Under the pieces are notes generated by a model. It did not search any database. It was not told where the DNA came from and saw only the letters and a list, made by a program, of their open reading frames with translations. 64,000 nucleotides of DNA from Saprospiraceae bacterium (GTDB lineage: Bacteria; Bacteroidota; Bacteroidia; Chitinophagales; Saprospiraceae): positions 62,001 through 126,000 of the forward strand of contig JAHDHL010000006.1 of assembly GCA_020631355.1 (NCBI GenBank), written 5' to 3'. Below are positions 1 through 9,669 of this stretch, one piece after another (within the stretch, counting starts at the first letter, position 1; each line of letters opens with the position of its first letter). The position numbers were made by a program, and so were the translations under genes.

Positions 1-36
1 GATAAGAAGTAAGGTTGTGGTTATGATATGCCTCAT
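1..36 (-). CDS. 5' end of an exported protein (partial, leaves the window)
   Basis: An ATG on the minus strand at 36 opens a frame of twelve codons to the window edge, reading MRHIITTTLLLI. A basic residue followed by a hydrophobic run is how a signal peptide begins, and the gene downstream of the terminator at 204-240 would be expected to start about here. Nothing about function can be said from twelve residues, and chance is not excluded. Confidence 0.35.
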   Translation of the reverse strand, partial: MRHIITTTLLLI

Positions 37-203
37 ACGCTAAGTATTGCGATTATTACCCAATTTAATAATTATTAGGGATAAAAGTGGGAAATGGCAG
101 CAGTCCCGACTTGGATTAGTAGCTAAACGCTATTTGGGGGACATAAGTTGCGATATCCGACATGATAGCAGGAATATGGACTAATCATGATTCCAATCCC
201 CTT

Positions 204-240
204 TAAATAAAAAGGGTGCAACATCGTCATATGCTGCACC
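204..240 (-). terminator. Rho-independent terminator after the 276-845 gene
   Basis: Read on the minus strand, a GGTGCA...TGCACC stem (235-240 with 215-220, with an additional inner CAT/ATG pairing) is followed by CTTTTTATTTA. It lies about 35 bases after the stop codon of the outer-membrane-type gene. Confidence 0.6.
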
Positions 241-275
241 ACTTACTCGGTTTTGATCTATTTGTGGACTATTTT

Positions 276-845
276 CTAGTTTTTCTTCTTGAAGATATCT
301 CCCCAATTGAAACCGTCTCCATCCTTTTTCTTTTTCTTCTTGTTCTTCTTCCTCTTATTCTTCCACTTCTGGAATTTGGTGGGTCTCTTATTGATGATGT
401 ACCTTACCGAAAGGGATGATTCTCCGGCAAATGCCTTTTCACCCCCTGTTATGTTGAATGCCGGTTTATAATCATAACTCACATTGAATCGGCCTATGGA
501 TATCTCCCCTCCTGCAATGAATGATACTCCGAATGGATCGTCATATGCAATACCATCATTGGCTTGTCCGGTGTACCACCCCTTGTGAACTCCCATTCCT
601 GTATACACATTAAAACGCTTGAATAAAATGGGAAAATGCTGTTCTCCCAATAGGGTTACGGTTACGAGATCCTGTTTGAAACGATTGTTTACGATTCCCT
701 CGATGGTCGTCTTATTGGCTATTCGTTGTTGGACAGACAAACCGATACCCGAACCCATTCTTAGGCCCACTGCGGTATTATAGGTTTGTGCTTGAATCAT
801 GGTTGTACTAAGGAGGAATGCGAAAACAAAAGTTAGGTACTTCAT
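276..845 (-). CDS. Exported outer-membrane-type protein with lysine-rich tail
   Basis: The 189-residue product starts with a clear signal peptide (about residues 1-19, ending in a QAQ-type site). The next ~130 residues alternate polar and hydrophobic positions with glycine-rich turns (AVGLRMGSGIG near the N-terminus, a SYDYKPAFN strand later), as in small outer-membrane beta-barrels. The last ~35 residues are almost entirely Lys/Asn/Asp with aromatic residues (FNWGDIFKKKN at the end), an unusual cytosol- or periplasm-facing basic tail. No specific family was recognised. It stands alone, with its own terminator at 204-240 and 131 bases between it and the upstream gene. Barrel assignment is inference from sequence pattern. 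Confidence 0.75.
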   Translation of the reverse strand: MKYLTFVFAFLLSTTMIQAQTYNTAVGLRMGSGIGLSVQQRIANKTTIEGIVNNRFKQDLVTVTLLGEQHFPILFKRFNVYTGMGVHKGWYTGQANDGIAYDDPFGVSFIAGGEISIGRFNVSYDYKPAFNITGGEKAFAGESSLSVRYIINKRPTKFQKWKNKRKKNKKKKKKDGDGFNWGDIFKKKN

Positions 846-976
846 ATCGTTTAATTTTCCTAAAAAACGCCGTCCGAAAAAGCTTTATTATGAAATATTG
901 AGTGGATATAGTTAATCTTACGTTAAGGAATTTTTGTTGTGTTAAGGCTTTCGGAAATAACCCTTTAAACTTGAAT

Positions 977-1894
977 TTACCACTCTCTCCAAGGAGCTGT
1001 AATATCCAAATCATTCTCAATTATGAAGCCTGTTGTGGTAACGGCTTTGTCTATGAATTCACATAATTCCTCTCTTTCCATCGTTTCGATGAAAGCATCA
1101 TAATCCAGATTTATCCGATTGATTTGTTGTACCAATCGTTTTACTGAAGTATAAATCGGGCCTGCTTTCTTTTTTTCGGTATGTTCCATTATTTTTTCCA
1201 AAAATGACAGAAGACAAGTTTCTACGACTCCGATATTCTCTGGGGTAAATAAATCATCACCATCGGTCATTCTCTTTTTCCATTGGATGGTAGGAATTTC
1301 TTTTTTTAATTGTTCCAATTGTGGTACACGTTCGGGGCGGATATTTTTCCTTTGCCGGCCCAGCATCCTTTTGAGCTCCATTTGGGATAGCTCATTTCTG
1401 GAAAATTGAATACATCTGATCCAGATTAATTTATTACCGGCATCCAAGGCAGTTAATAATCGGAATGTTCCCATATTGAACCACCAAGCCTGTCCGTAAT
1501 TTACTTTCATTCTTTCAAAAGGCTTTTTTCCTAATTTCCGAATGACTTCCTTGTCGGTATCTCCTTGCTTCAGATCGTAGGGTAATGAAGTTGGAAATGG
1601 AATTTGAGTATCATAATAATGATTATCAAAAGTAACCTCCGTCAGGATTAATTCATCACCATCTTCATCGAGTAGGCCTATCGGAGTACCGAAACCGGAT
1701 GTATATCTTTTATTTCCATTATAGGTCAGGAAAATATCATGGCGGTCGTTTGTTGCATTCACATCATACTGAAAACCTGAGACATCCAGATTATCACCAT
1801 TATCCAATTCAATTCGGAATTGTTGGAGATGTTGTTTTAAAAGAGGTTCGTGGATTGAATAACCTAAAAATAGGATCAGATCCTTTTCTTCCAT
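977..1894 (-). CDS. Hypothetical protein downstream of mutS2
   Basis: This 305-residue soluble protein has no signal peptide or membrane segment. The first ~165 residues are rich in beta-type segments with aromatic and Gly/Asp turns (GTPIGLLDEDGDELIL, AWWFNMGTFRLL). The last ~110 residues look helical (FIETMEREELCEFIDKA). It starts 38 bases after the mutS2 stop on the same strand and is probably co-transcribed with it. I did not recognise a family. The two-part layout is reminiscent of bacterial immunity or contact-system accessory proteins, but no toxin gene is next to it, so no function is assigned. Confidence 0.7.
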   Translation of the reverse strand: MEEKDLILFLGYSIHEPLLKQHLQQFRIELDNGDNLDVSGFQYDVNATNDRHDIFLTYNGNKRYTSGFGTPIGLLDEDGDELILTEVTFDNHYYDTQIPFPTSLPYDLKQGDTDKEVIRKLGKKPFERMKVNYGQAWWFNMGTFRLLTALDAGNKLIWIRCIQFSRNELSQMELKRMLGRQRKNIRPERVPQLEQLKKEIPTIQWKKRMTDGDDLFTPENIGVVETCLLSFLEKIMEHTEKKKAGPIYTSVKRLVQQINRINLDYDAFIETMEREELCEFIDKAVTTTGFIIENDLDITAPWREW

Positions 1895-1932
1895 TGGAAT
1901 ATATTTTTCAAGTCATCATTAGAATGGATATT

Positions 1933-4317
1933 CTAATCCAAAGTGACCAAGGTGACGCCATCACCTCCCTTATTATTTTCAGGATGGGACATTGAGGCTA
2001 CATTGGGATATTCCCTTAATTTTGTTTTCACCGCTTTCCTAAGGATACCATCTCCCTTACCATGTACGATTTCGATATGGTCCACTCCTGTCATGACGGC
2101 TTCATCCATATATTTTTCAAGCAATTGCAGTGCTTCATCCCGTCTCATTCCTCTTAGGTCAATCCTAGAATTGAATTTAGCTCGCTGCTCTATGATATCT
2201 GATTTGACGCGTTTTTCCCTTTGTATCATCAGAGGTTCCCCTACCAATTCCAGATCCCTTAAATGTGTCATGATCTTAATCATCCCCATTTCGACTTCCA
2301 CCTTTTTCTTATCCACTCTGGTGACCTTACCTGTTGCACCACCTGTCTTCAATTTCACAAAATCCCCTACCACTATGGGTCGCTCCAATTTCTGGGATTC
2401 CTTGTAATAAATTTTCTCTTTCAGATCATGGACTTCCTTGGTATTATTCTGTCTTTTCTTCCTTGCCTCCTCTGCCAATTTCTTAGCTTTTTCAAGGTTT
2501 TTCTCCTCTTTTATTTCCCTGACTAATTTTTCAAGGGTTTTATTATCCCTGGCAGCCTGCTGCATATTCCATTCCTTGATATCCAGCTTGAGTTTTTTCC
2601 GGCCTACTTCCAATTCACCTGATAATTGCTCATAATTACGAATGAGCTTATCCAAGTGTTGTTGGCGATTAATGGCAGCTTCCAACTTTTCTTCCAGTTC
2701 TTGTTTTTCCTTTTGCAAATCAATTAATAATTGATCCACGGCCCTTTCGTTCTTACCTATTTTCTTTTTGGCATATTGAATCACCTTTTTATTCAATCCG
2801 ATTTTATTGGCAATTTCGAATCCATATGAACTACCTGGTTTTCCTACCTGTAATTCATATGTAGGAGAAAGTGTATCCTTATCAAAACGCATCGCACCAT
2901 TTACGATTCCGGGTGTCTTAAAGGCAAAAACCTTTAGATTTGAATAGTGTGTGGTAACAAACGCAAATGCTTTTTTATGGTGTAATTCCTTTAGGATGGC
3001 CTCAGCTATGGCACCACCAATTTGTGGGTCGGTACCCGAACCGAACTCATCAATCAGGATAAAGGAACGGTCATCAGCGTTCTGGATGAATGCTTTCATA
3101 TTCTTTAGTCGGGATGAATATGTACTCAAGTCGTCCTCTAGGGATTGTTGGTCTCCGATATCTGCAAAGAAAGAGTGGAAAATACCAAATTGGGATTCTG
3201 GGTCGCAAGGCACCAACATCCCGGCTTGCAGCATCATCTGTATCAATCCAGCCGCTTTCATGGATACGGATTTTCCACCCGCATTCGGTCCACTAAGCAT
3301 CAATACCCTATTCCTACCGTGTAATACCAAATCAAAAGGAACAGTCTTTTTCCTTTCTGCCTTATTCTTCAGTAGCAACAAGGGATGATAGGACTTCATG
3401 AATCCCAATTTGGGTTCATCCTTGATCTTAGGTAGGTCAGCTCCCAATTGTATAGCCAAATATGCCTTGGCCTGTATTACATCCATTCGTATCAGGAATT
3501 CCTGATACTTTCTCATGATGGGTATATAAGGCCTGAGTTTGGCACAAAGATTCCTGAGTATCCTCACAATTTCCCTGCGCTCCTCATTACTAAGGTCAAA
3601 AAGGTCATTATTGATATTGATGATACCATCAGGTTCTATAAAGGCAGTTCGTCCTGTTGAGGATTCATCGTGTATGATTCCCTTGATTTTCCTCTTATGT
3701 TCTGCAGGAACAGATAAGACTCGTCTACCATTTCTGAAACTCTCGACATTATCAGTAAGCCATCCCTTGTTCTTATAATTCTGAATGGTGGTGGCAAAAA
3801 GTTTGTTCAGTTCCCTATGTTTCGAGGACATGGCCTTTCTTATCTGTACCAGTTCGGGGGAAGCAGTAGGTCTGATATTTCCTTCCTCGTCAATAATTTT
3901 CTCAATACTCTCAATCAATCCCTCATCAAATGACAAGGGTCTGATGATATCATATATGGTAGGATAGATTTTTTGATTGTCCGGATGGAAGAATCGGAAT
4001 AAATCCCTTACGAGCCAGAGTTGGTTTTTTATCAGTAGGATTTGCTCTATCGGAAGAACATATCCCTCTATCTCCAACATTTTCAATTCTTCTGTGACAT
4101 CCTCATAATTCCCCATGGGAATATGTTTACTCTCCTCTATCGAAAGGGTATATTCCTTGACTTCCTTAAGCAGTCTGTCCAGTATGAATATCTCTGTACG
4201 GGGTTTGATTTTTCTAACCATCTGCCGTCCGGGAGCTCCCTTACACTTCAATTCCACAATCTGGAGTATTTTATCAAACTCCAATTTTTCCAATATATCG
4301 TTGGGTAAAAGTTCCAT
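1933..4317 (-). CDS. mutS2: Endonuclease/ATPase MutS2
   Basis: This 794-residue MutS-family ATPase has the domain order of MutS2 rather than MutS1: no mismatch-binding N-terminal domain, a core/clamp helical region (~1-310), the ABC-type ATPase with Walker A GPNAGGKS at 343-350 and Walker B ILIDEFGSGTDP, a long charged coiled-coil stretch (~520-640), a KOW-like segment, and a C-terminal Smr nuclease domain with the IDLRGM and HGKGDG signatures. The length is normal for the family (about 780-800). MutS2 proteins limit recombination and act on collided ribosomes in Firmicutes; which role applies in Bacteroidota is not known to me. ATG at 4317 is the natural start. The 305-residue gene follows after 38 bases. 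Confidence 0.96.
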   Translation of the reverse strand: MELLPNDILEKLEFDKILQIVELKCKGAPGRQMVRKIKPRTEIFILDRLLKEVKEYTLSIEESKHIPMGNYEDVTEELKMLEIEGYVLPIEQILLIKNQLWLVRDLFRFFHPDNQKIYPTIYDIIRPLSFDEGLIESIEKIIDEEGNIRPTASPELVQIRKAMSSKHRELNKLFATTIQNYKNKGWLTDNVESFRNGRRVLSVPAEHKRKIKGIIHDESSTGRTAFIEPDGIININNDLFDLSNEERREIVRILRNLCAKLRPYIPIMRKYQEFLIRMDVIQAKAYLAIQLGADLPKIKDEPKLGFMKSYHPLLLLKNKAERKKTVPFDLVLHGRNRVLMLSGPNAGGKSVSMKAAGLIQMMLQAGMLVPCDPESQFGIFHSFFADIGDQQSLEDDLSTYSSRLKNMKAFIQNADDRSFILIDEFGSGTDPQIGGAIAEAILKELHHKKAFAFVTTHYSNLKVFAFKTPGIVNGAMRFDKDTLSPTYELQVGKPGSSYGFEIANKIGLNKKVIQYAKKKIGKNERAVDQLLIDLQKEKQELEEKLEAAINRQQHLDKLIRNYEQLSGELEVGRKKLKLDIKEWNMQQAARDNKTLEKLVREIKEEKNLEKAKKLAEEARKKRQNNTKEVHDLKEKIYYKESQKLERPIVVGDFVKLKTGGATGKVTRVDKKKVEVEMGMIKIMTHLRDLELVGEPLMIQREKRVKSDIIEQRAKFNSRIDLRGMRRDEALQLLEKYMDEAVMTGVDHIEIVHGKGDGILRKAVKTKLREYPNVASMSHPENNKGGDGVTLVTLD

Positions 4318-4684
4318 GATTCGTTGTCGTATCCGTCTTTATTCCTTTGTAAGGATGCCAAGATAATAAAGTCCCTCCATGTTTTGCGACTTTATAGAAA
4401 ACCATCCTTTTCATTCAGGACTCTGTTCCCATATTCCCAATCGAATTCTCTTTCAGGAATAACAATGGCATTACAAAATATGTCTGTTTTGCTAGGCTTT
4501 CCAAGGCCCGATATCACTTAAATAAACGTCATGCATTAGAATGAGTTCCCATACGAGGTCACAAATTTTACAATTATCCAATTTTTCTTCAAAGGAGTTA
4601 ATGAATATGTAATTAGGGTATGTTTTTTGATTTATTTCTGTTAACAAAACATCATAACAAATTCTAATACAATTGTTTACCCGT
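4318..4684. other. Divergent intergenic region mutS2 / repeat protein
   Basis: No coding potential was recognised in these 367 bases. On the minus strand TATCTTGG (4358-4365) resembles the -7 box and sits ~40 bases before mutS2. On the plus strand, upstream of the repeat protein, the sequence is AT-rich without an exact TAnnTTTG match. Nothing else was seen. Confidence 0.5.
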
Positions 4685-7600
4685 ATGAGGAAATTTCACA
4701 AATCTAGTCTTTTCTTATTCTTCATTTTCCTTTCTGTAAGTTCATACGCAACTCATATTGATGATTGTGAGGTGTTAGTTACTGAGAATGAAGACTGTAT
4801 CGAATTCGATGATGGATGCTATGACATCCAACCCACATCCCAAATGATGGATCCATTGGTAGTGAGTCTGCTTTGTCCCGCCACTCCGGGTTCAGAGGGT
4901 TTTGCCGAAGAAACCGTTGACGTCACCGTAGGTGCCACAGTAGGAACCGGAGCAGGAAGTATTACATTTCCATCTGGTATCTATTCTACGATTCCTGCGA
5001 ATGCCATTGATGTCAACGTTGCACTAACCACAGAGTTGGAGGCTTTCGGGGCTTCTTGGTTGAGTGAGTTGACCATCAATATTGCAGCACCAGGGACATT
5101 TGCCGATGGTACTTCCCAACCATCCAATACGAATGGTAATGGTACTGAAACCTACACCACGGATTATGGTGATAATGACCCTACGGGGCTTTGGGACTTT
5201 ACAATCGTAGATTCTTCCAATGATCCCGGTGTGGATGCAGAAGTCACATTTACCTTGACACTGACCTGGACCGTACCTCCTGTACCCTCCGATTGCGATA
5301 CCATTATCTGTAATGCAAATTCATTCGTCATTGACAGTGAACTCCCCGGACTGACCTACAATTGGTCTACCGGTGGGACGACCCAAAGTATTACGGTTAC
5401 AGAATCCGGTACCTATACTGTTACAGTAACAGATGGAACAGAGACTGCGGTCGATGATGTAACCGTTTTGTTCGGTGATGCAAGTGTAACCAATGATGTC
5501 AGTATTTGTGATGGTCAAACCTATACTGTAGGAACCAGTGTATATAACACCACAGGAAATTATCAGGATGTATTCACTTCCTATTTAGGTTGTGATTCCA
5601 TTGTAAATACGAATCTGGTTGTAGGTTCAGCCGGTACGACGGATATCTTCCCGACCATTTGTGATGGGGAATCCTTCACTATTGGCTCAAGTACTTACAA
5701 CAGTTCGGGTGTCTATACAGATGTCCTGACTTCTTCCCAAGGTTGTGATTCTACGGTCCAAACTAATTTGACGGTTTTGGCTCCTATTGAAACTACCGAG
5801 AATGTATCGATTTGTGATGGGGATTCCTATTCTGTAGGAAGCAGTACCTATACCACATCAGGTACATACTCAGATATATTGACATCCTACTTGGGATGTG
5901 ACTCCACTGTCCAAACAATTTTGGATGTGATACCGAGTACCTTTACGGATGAGGATGTTGTTATTTGCTTTGGAGAATCGTATACCATCGGAACCAGTAC
6001 CTACAATACGACAGGCAACTATTCCGATTTATTAGAAAATAGTATCGGATGTGATTCTACCGTTAATACGAATCTAATCGTATTGGATGAGATTACTTCA
6101 ACCCAAGATATCACCATTTGTTTTGGGGATGAATATACCATTGCAGGTAGTGTTTATGATGCTGATGGTACTTATACGGATGTTCTGACTTCTTATCAGG
6201 GTTGTGATTCCACAGTTACAACAAACCTAACTGTCCTCCCTGAAAACTTCACTGAGGATTTCGTTCAGATTTGTACGGGTGAATCCTATACCGTTGGGAC
6301 AAGTACTTATAATACAACAGGTGACTTTACGGATGTATTGACTTCCTACCAAGGATGTGACTCGACTATCCTGACCCATCTTACTGTTGTAACTGAAATT
6401 ACCGAGGAATTATTCGTTACGATTTGTGATGGGGAAACATACGAAGTTGGAATGAGTAGTTATGATACATCGGGTGATTATGTGGATATGCTAACCAGTA
6501 ATTCTGGTTGTGATTCCACAGTTACCTTACACTTGACTGTTGCTCCTAATGTCATTTTCGACCAATCCCCTATCCTATGTTTTGGTGATACCTTGTTTGT
6601 TGGAGATAATGAATATACCACATCGGGTTCTTTTACAGATGTATTAACGACCTATCAAGGTTGTGATTCTACTGTGAATACAACACTTACCATATTGGAT
6701 GAAATCATGGTAGAGAACACATTCGAATTGTGTGCGGGAGAATCAGTTTCCGTAGGTGACAATGTATATGATGTAACAGGAAATTATACCGATACGCTTG
6801 AATCCGTCAATGGTTGTGATTCTACTGTAATGACATTCCTAACCGTATTGGATGAAATTATAGAGGATTTGGATATTGAAATATGTCCGGGACAATCTGT
6901 TACAGTAGGAACGAGTGTCTATGACTCACCCGGAAATTACACCGATGTTCTTATGGCTGGTAATGGATGTGACTCTACGGTAAATCTTACATTGACATTC
7001 TCACCTCCAATCGAAACGACCAATGAAGTCCAAATTTGTGCGGGTCAGACTTATATGGAGGGAGATAGCGAATATACCCAAAATGGTACTTATACGGATA
7101 TGTATACCACACCTGAGGGTTGTGATTCTACAGTCACTACCATTTTGACAGTCGTAGCTCAGATTGAGGTGACTGATGATATCTCTATTTGTGATGGTGA
7201 ATCCTATTCTATTGGTATGAGTAACTACACTGCTACAGGAACATACACGGATGTACTTATAGCATCAGGTGGTTGTGATTCTGTTGTCACCACCAATCTA
7301 ACCGTTATTTCTGGTTTGGGTTCCACTCAGGATGTGAGTATTTGTTTTGGAGAAACTTACTCGATTGGAGGAAGTAATTATACTGAAGAAGGAGTTTATA
7401 CGGATGTGATTCCATCTGTTATCGGTTGTGATTCAACCGTTGTTACAAACCTAACCGTCATTGGTAATAGCCCATTTGACAATCAGGTTCAGATTTGTGA
7501 GGGTGATACCTATAGCATCGGAGATAGTAATTATACCCTACCCGGAACCTATACCGATGTATTGGAATCCAGTTTGGGATGTGATAGTACCGTAATCACT

Positions 7601-8695
7601 ACTCTTGAGGTAGTTGTTACCATTAATACAGAAGAAACGATTCTACTCTGTGAGGGGGACGAATACGAAGGGGTTACCTATAATGAGTCCACTACAATCA
7701 TCAATGAGGGAATCAGCCTCAATGGTTGTGATAGTATCCATACCATTGATATTATTGTAAGTGTTGGACTGGAGGTAGAAATGATTATTCAGGATGATAT
7801 TTGTGAAACAGGAGAAGGAAGCGCTACTGCTGCCGTGTTCGGAGGTATCCCTCCTTACACATATGAGTGGTCTACAGGTAATACGACGGCATTCCTCAAC
7901 AATGTAAGCATGGGAGCCTATATTGTTACCGTAACAGATGCCAATGGCTGTACTACAACAGGCACGGGTAATGTGGAGACAACTCCGAATATCAGTGTCA
8001 ACTTTTCCGTTCAGGATATCAGCTGTAATGGAGAGAATGATGGCGTTATCAATATTGATATCGTAACAGGAACACCACCCTATCAAATCTTCTGGAATGG
8101 TCCGAACAACTATCTTTCTAATGATGAGGACATCAATAATCTGGTAGCAGGCCAATATACACTCATCATTTATGATGCAAGTGGTTGTGGTTTCGGAACA
8201 AGTGTTACGGTTGAGGAAGCTGCAGCCTTGGATGTAGAAGTCGTCACCTTACCCGGAGTGGCCTACGCAGTAACAACGGGAGGAACAGCACCTTATGAAT
8301 ACTTCTGGAGCAATGGATCCACAGAACCAAGTCTATTGGATATCGATCCAGGAAATTATGTCGTAACTGTAGAGGATGCCAATGGTTGTGTAGTTGTGGC
8401 AGAGGGTTTGGTTCAGTTTGCTACACAGGTTCAGGAAATAGATGGATTGGTTGATTTCAATGTAATGCCGAACCCAAGTCAGGGACAATTCCTTGTAGAT
8501 ATCGAAATGGAGTCCTACACAGAAATGAATGTCCAGATTGTGAATATGAACGGACAATCCGTGTTGCAGGATCAATGGCAGGGACAATCCATTAGAGGTA
8601 CGATTGATCTGACCCAGCATCCTGTTGGCACTTATCTGATGATTATAGATAATGGCCAGCAACGAAAAGTCGAAAAGCTACTTGTGGTGAGATAA
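4685..8695 (+). CDS. Giant T9SS-secreted repeat protein (P-domain, 51-residue repeats, SprB-like repeats)
   Basis: The product is about 1336 residues from the ATG at 4685; a TTG four codons earlier (4673) is less likely, because MRKFHKSSLFLFFIFL is a typical signal peptide. After it come a proprotein-convertase P-domain-like beta-sandwich (~70-200, with DPTGLWDFTIVDS), an Ig-like segment, then 14 tandem repeats of exactly 51 residues (consensus ICDGESYTVGTSTY..., then GCDSTV.TNLTV) plus one diverged unit. SprB-type repeats follow (PPYTYEWSTG...VTDANGC). The C-terminus is a T9SS type A sorting domain (NPSQGQF...VNMNGQ...HPVGTYLM.). It should be exported by the T9SS and anchored or released at the surface; an adhesin or gliding/matrix role is inference. 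It is monocistronic and ends at the bidirectional terminator at 8714-8750. Confidence 0.92.
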   Translation: MRKFHKSSLFLFFIFLSVSSYATHIDDCEVLVTENEDCIEFDDGCYDIQPTSQMMDPLVVSLLCPATPGSEGFAEETVDVTVGATVGTGAGSITFPSGIYSTIPANAIDVNVALTTELEAFGASWLSELTINIAAPGTFADGTSQPSNTNGNGTETYTTDYGDNDPTGLWDFTIVDSSNDPGVDAEVTFTLTLTWTVPPVPSDCDTIICNANSFVIDSELPGLTYNWSTGGTTQSITVTESGTYTVTVTDGTETAVDDVTVLFGDASVTNDVSICDGQTYTVGTSVYNTTGNYQDVFTSYLGCDSIVNTNLVVGSAGTTDIFPTICDGESFTIGSSTYNSSGVYTDVLTSSQGCDSTVQTNLTVLAPIETTENVSICDGDSYSVGSSTYTTSGTYSDILTSYLGCDSTVQTILDVIPSTFTDEDVVICFGESYTIGTSTYNTTGNYSDLLENSIGCDSTVNTNLIVLDEITSTQDITICFGDEYTIAGSVYDADGTYTDVLTSYQGCDSTVTTNLTVLPENFTEDFVQICTGESYTVGTSTYNTTGDFTDVLTSYQGCDSTILTHLTVVTEITEELFVTICDGETYEVGMSSYDTSGDYVDMLTSNSGCDSTVTLHLTVAPNVIFDQSPILCFGDTLFVGDNEYTTSGSFTDVLTTYQGCDSTVNTTLTILDEIMVENTFELCAGESVSVGDNVYDVTGNYTDTLESVNGCDSTVMTFLTVLDEIIEDLDIEICPGQSVTVGTSVYDSPGNYTDVLMAGNGCDSTVNLTLTFSPPIETTNEVQICAGQTYMEGDSEYTQNGTYTDMYTTPEGCDSTVTTILTVVAQIEVTDDISICDGESYSIGMSNYTATGTYTDVLIASGGCDSVVTTNLTVISGLGSTQDVSICFGETYSIGGSNYTEEGVYTDVIPSVIGCDSTVVTNLTVIGNSPFDNQVQICEGDTYSIGDSNYTLPGTYTDVLESSLGCDSTVITTLEVVVTINTEETILLCEGDEYEGVTYNESTTIINEGISLNGCDSIHTIDIIVSVGLEVEMIIQDDICETGEGSATAAVFGGIPPYTYEWSTGNTTAFLNNVSMGAYIVTVTDANGCTTTGTGNVETTPNISVNFSVQDISCNGENDGVINIDIVTGTPPYQIFWNGPNNYLSNDEDINNLVAGQYTLIIYDASGCGFGTSVTVEEAAALDVEVVTLPGVAYAVTTGGTAPYEYFWSNGSTEPSLLDIDPGNYVVTVEDANGCVVVAEGLVQFATQVQEIDGLVDFNVMPNPSQGQFLVDIEMESYTEMNVQIVNMNGQSVLQDQWQGQSIRGTIDLTQHPVGTYLMIIDNGQQRKVEKLLVVR
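5504..7645 (+). repeat. 14 in-frame tandem repeats of 153 bp
   Basis: From the Ile-Cys that opens unit 1 (5504) to the Leu-Cys that opens the degenerate 15th unit (7646) there are 2142 bases, exactly 14 x 153. Each unit encodes 51 residues with an invariant Cys at position 2, Gly at 4, Gly-Cys-Asp-Ser at 29-32 and a TNLTV-like strand. The codons differ widely between units, so the repeat is old at DNA level but length-locked. Confidence 0.93.
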
Positions 8696-8713
8696 ACCTA
8701 ACAGCTTGGAAAT

Positions 8714-8750
8714 AAAAATGGGCGCATTCATTACGAATGCGCCCATTTTT
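8714..8750. terminator. Bidirectional hairpin terminator between convergent genes
   Basis: A perfect 16-bp stem (8714-8729 with 8735-8750, loop of 5) has an A-run on its left edge and a T-run on its right edge. It can therefore stop transcription from both the repeat-protein gene (plus) and the small CxxC membrane protein gene (minus). Confidence 0.9.
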
Positions 8751-8767
8751 TATGATAATGATTCTGA

Positions 8768-9028
8768 TTAATTCAACTGGGACTGCCTGTTCCAATCATC
8801 AACAAAATCATCTTCTTTTTTCCTGTTTCTCCACCATACGAATGCTATTGTGGCCACAATTGTATATGGCATAAGGAATAAGTAAAGGATTCCGAGGTTC
8901 AATCCCCTTTGGTCTCCTTGTTCTGCAGTAGCCTTACACATTGCACATTGTGCATCTGCATCCAATTGGATTCCCATTACCAATCCCAAAACCATTACTA
9001 CTATTAATATCCAATTATACTTTTTCAT
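8768..9028 (-). CDS. Small CxxC membrane protein of the oxidase-assembly unit
   Basis: The 86-residue protein has an N-terminal hydrophobic segment or signal (about 5-27) followed directly by CAMCKA (a CxxC pair facing the periplasm), a second membrane helix (~46-66) and a charged cytosolic tail (WWRNRKKEDDF). It is last in a three-gene unit after the SCO-like and DUF420 genes, 58 bases after the DUF420 stop, and its stop is followed by the terminator at 8714-8750. Position next to oxidase assembly genes suggests a role in copper or thiol handling during cytochrome oxidase maturation. That is inference from context; no characterised homologue was recognised. Confidence 0.8.
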   Translation of the reverse strand: MKKYNWILIVVMVLGLVMGIQLDADAQCAMCKATAEQGDQRGLNLGILYLFLMPYTIVATIAFVWWRNRKKEDDFVDDWNRQSQLN

Positions 9029-9086
9029 TACTTCGAATTGTATTACAAATTTACATCAGGAAAAATTCCCACGCCCTATTTTAACA

Positions 9087-9668
9087 CTATTGGTAATAAG
9101 GCATCAACATCAAATAACATACAGGTCCAGAAATCGCTACAAATAACCATACGGGAAATACCCATTTTGCCATTTTTCTATGCGCCTCGATCTGCCCTGT
9201 ATAAGCTCTGATGAACGTAAACAAAATAAACGGAAAGATAACTGCTGCCGAAATAATATGTAGCAGTAATAGCATCAGATAGATGGTTCTCATTATTCCC
9301 ACTTCTGCCAATTCAGCAGCATCAAGTTCCTTGTCTCCATTGATATCACCATAAATGACTTCGGATGAAGTGAAATGATAGGCTACATAAGACAAGAGGA
9401 ACAAGGTTGAGAATCCCAAAGCCACATAAACAGCTCTCTGGTGTTTCTTTACATCTTTCTTCTTGATGTAAACCAGTGCCATGATCAATGCAACTGCTGT
9501 CAGTGCATTCATAAGTGAATGGAAAGGTGGGAGGAATCCCAAATCCACTCCCTCTGGTAATTGAATCTTGAATTGGGGTCTTCTCATCAATCCTACCAAT
9601 AAAAGGACGACACCTGTAAGGACCCACGCCACCCTATTCAGGGTTTTTGCTTTAGCTAAATCTGCCAT
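9087..9668 (-). CDS. DUF420 membrane protein (YozB/CtaM-like oxidase assembly)
   Basis: The product is 193 residues from ATG 9668 (MADLAKAKTLNR). An earlier in-frame start at 9713 lies inside the SCO-like gene and would add a lysine-rich stretch that looks like read-through. With 9668 the TAA of the upstream gene is one base away, indicating translational coupling. Five hydrophobic helices and conserved His residues within them (for example PPFHSLMNAL, VKKHQRAVY, LLLLHIISAAV and EAHRKMAKW) match DUF420. The family member YozB/CtaM of Bacillus takes part in cytochrome c oxidase biogenesis (established knowledge). The same role here fits the adjoining cta genes. Confidence 0.88.
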   Translation of the reverse strand: MADLAKAKTLNRVAWVLTGVVLLLVGLMRRPQFKIQLPEGVDLGFLPPFHSLMNALTAVALIMALVYIKKKDVKKHQRAVYVALGFSTLFLLSYVAYHFTSSEVIYGDINGDKELDAAELAEVGIMRTIYLMLLLLHIISAAVIFPFILFTFIRAYTGQIEAHRKMAKWVFPVWLFVAISGPVCYLMLMPYYQ

Positions 9669-9669
9669 T

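Noticed and set aside
7643-8155. 170-residue frame on the minus strand inside the repeat protein
   Set aside because: It is a shadow of the coding strand; the forward frame has signal peptide, repeats and T9SS domain.
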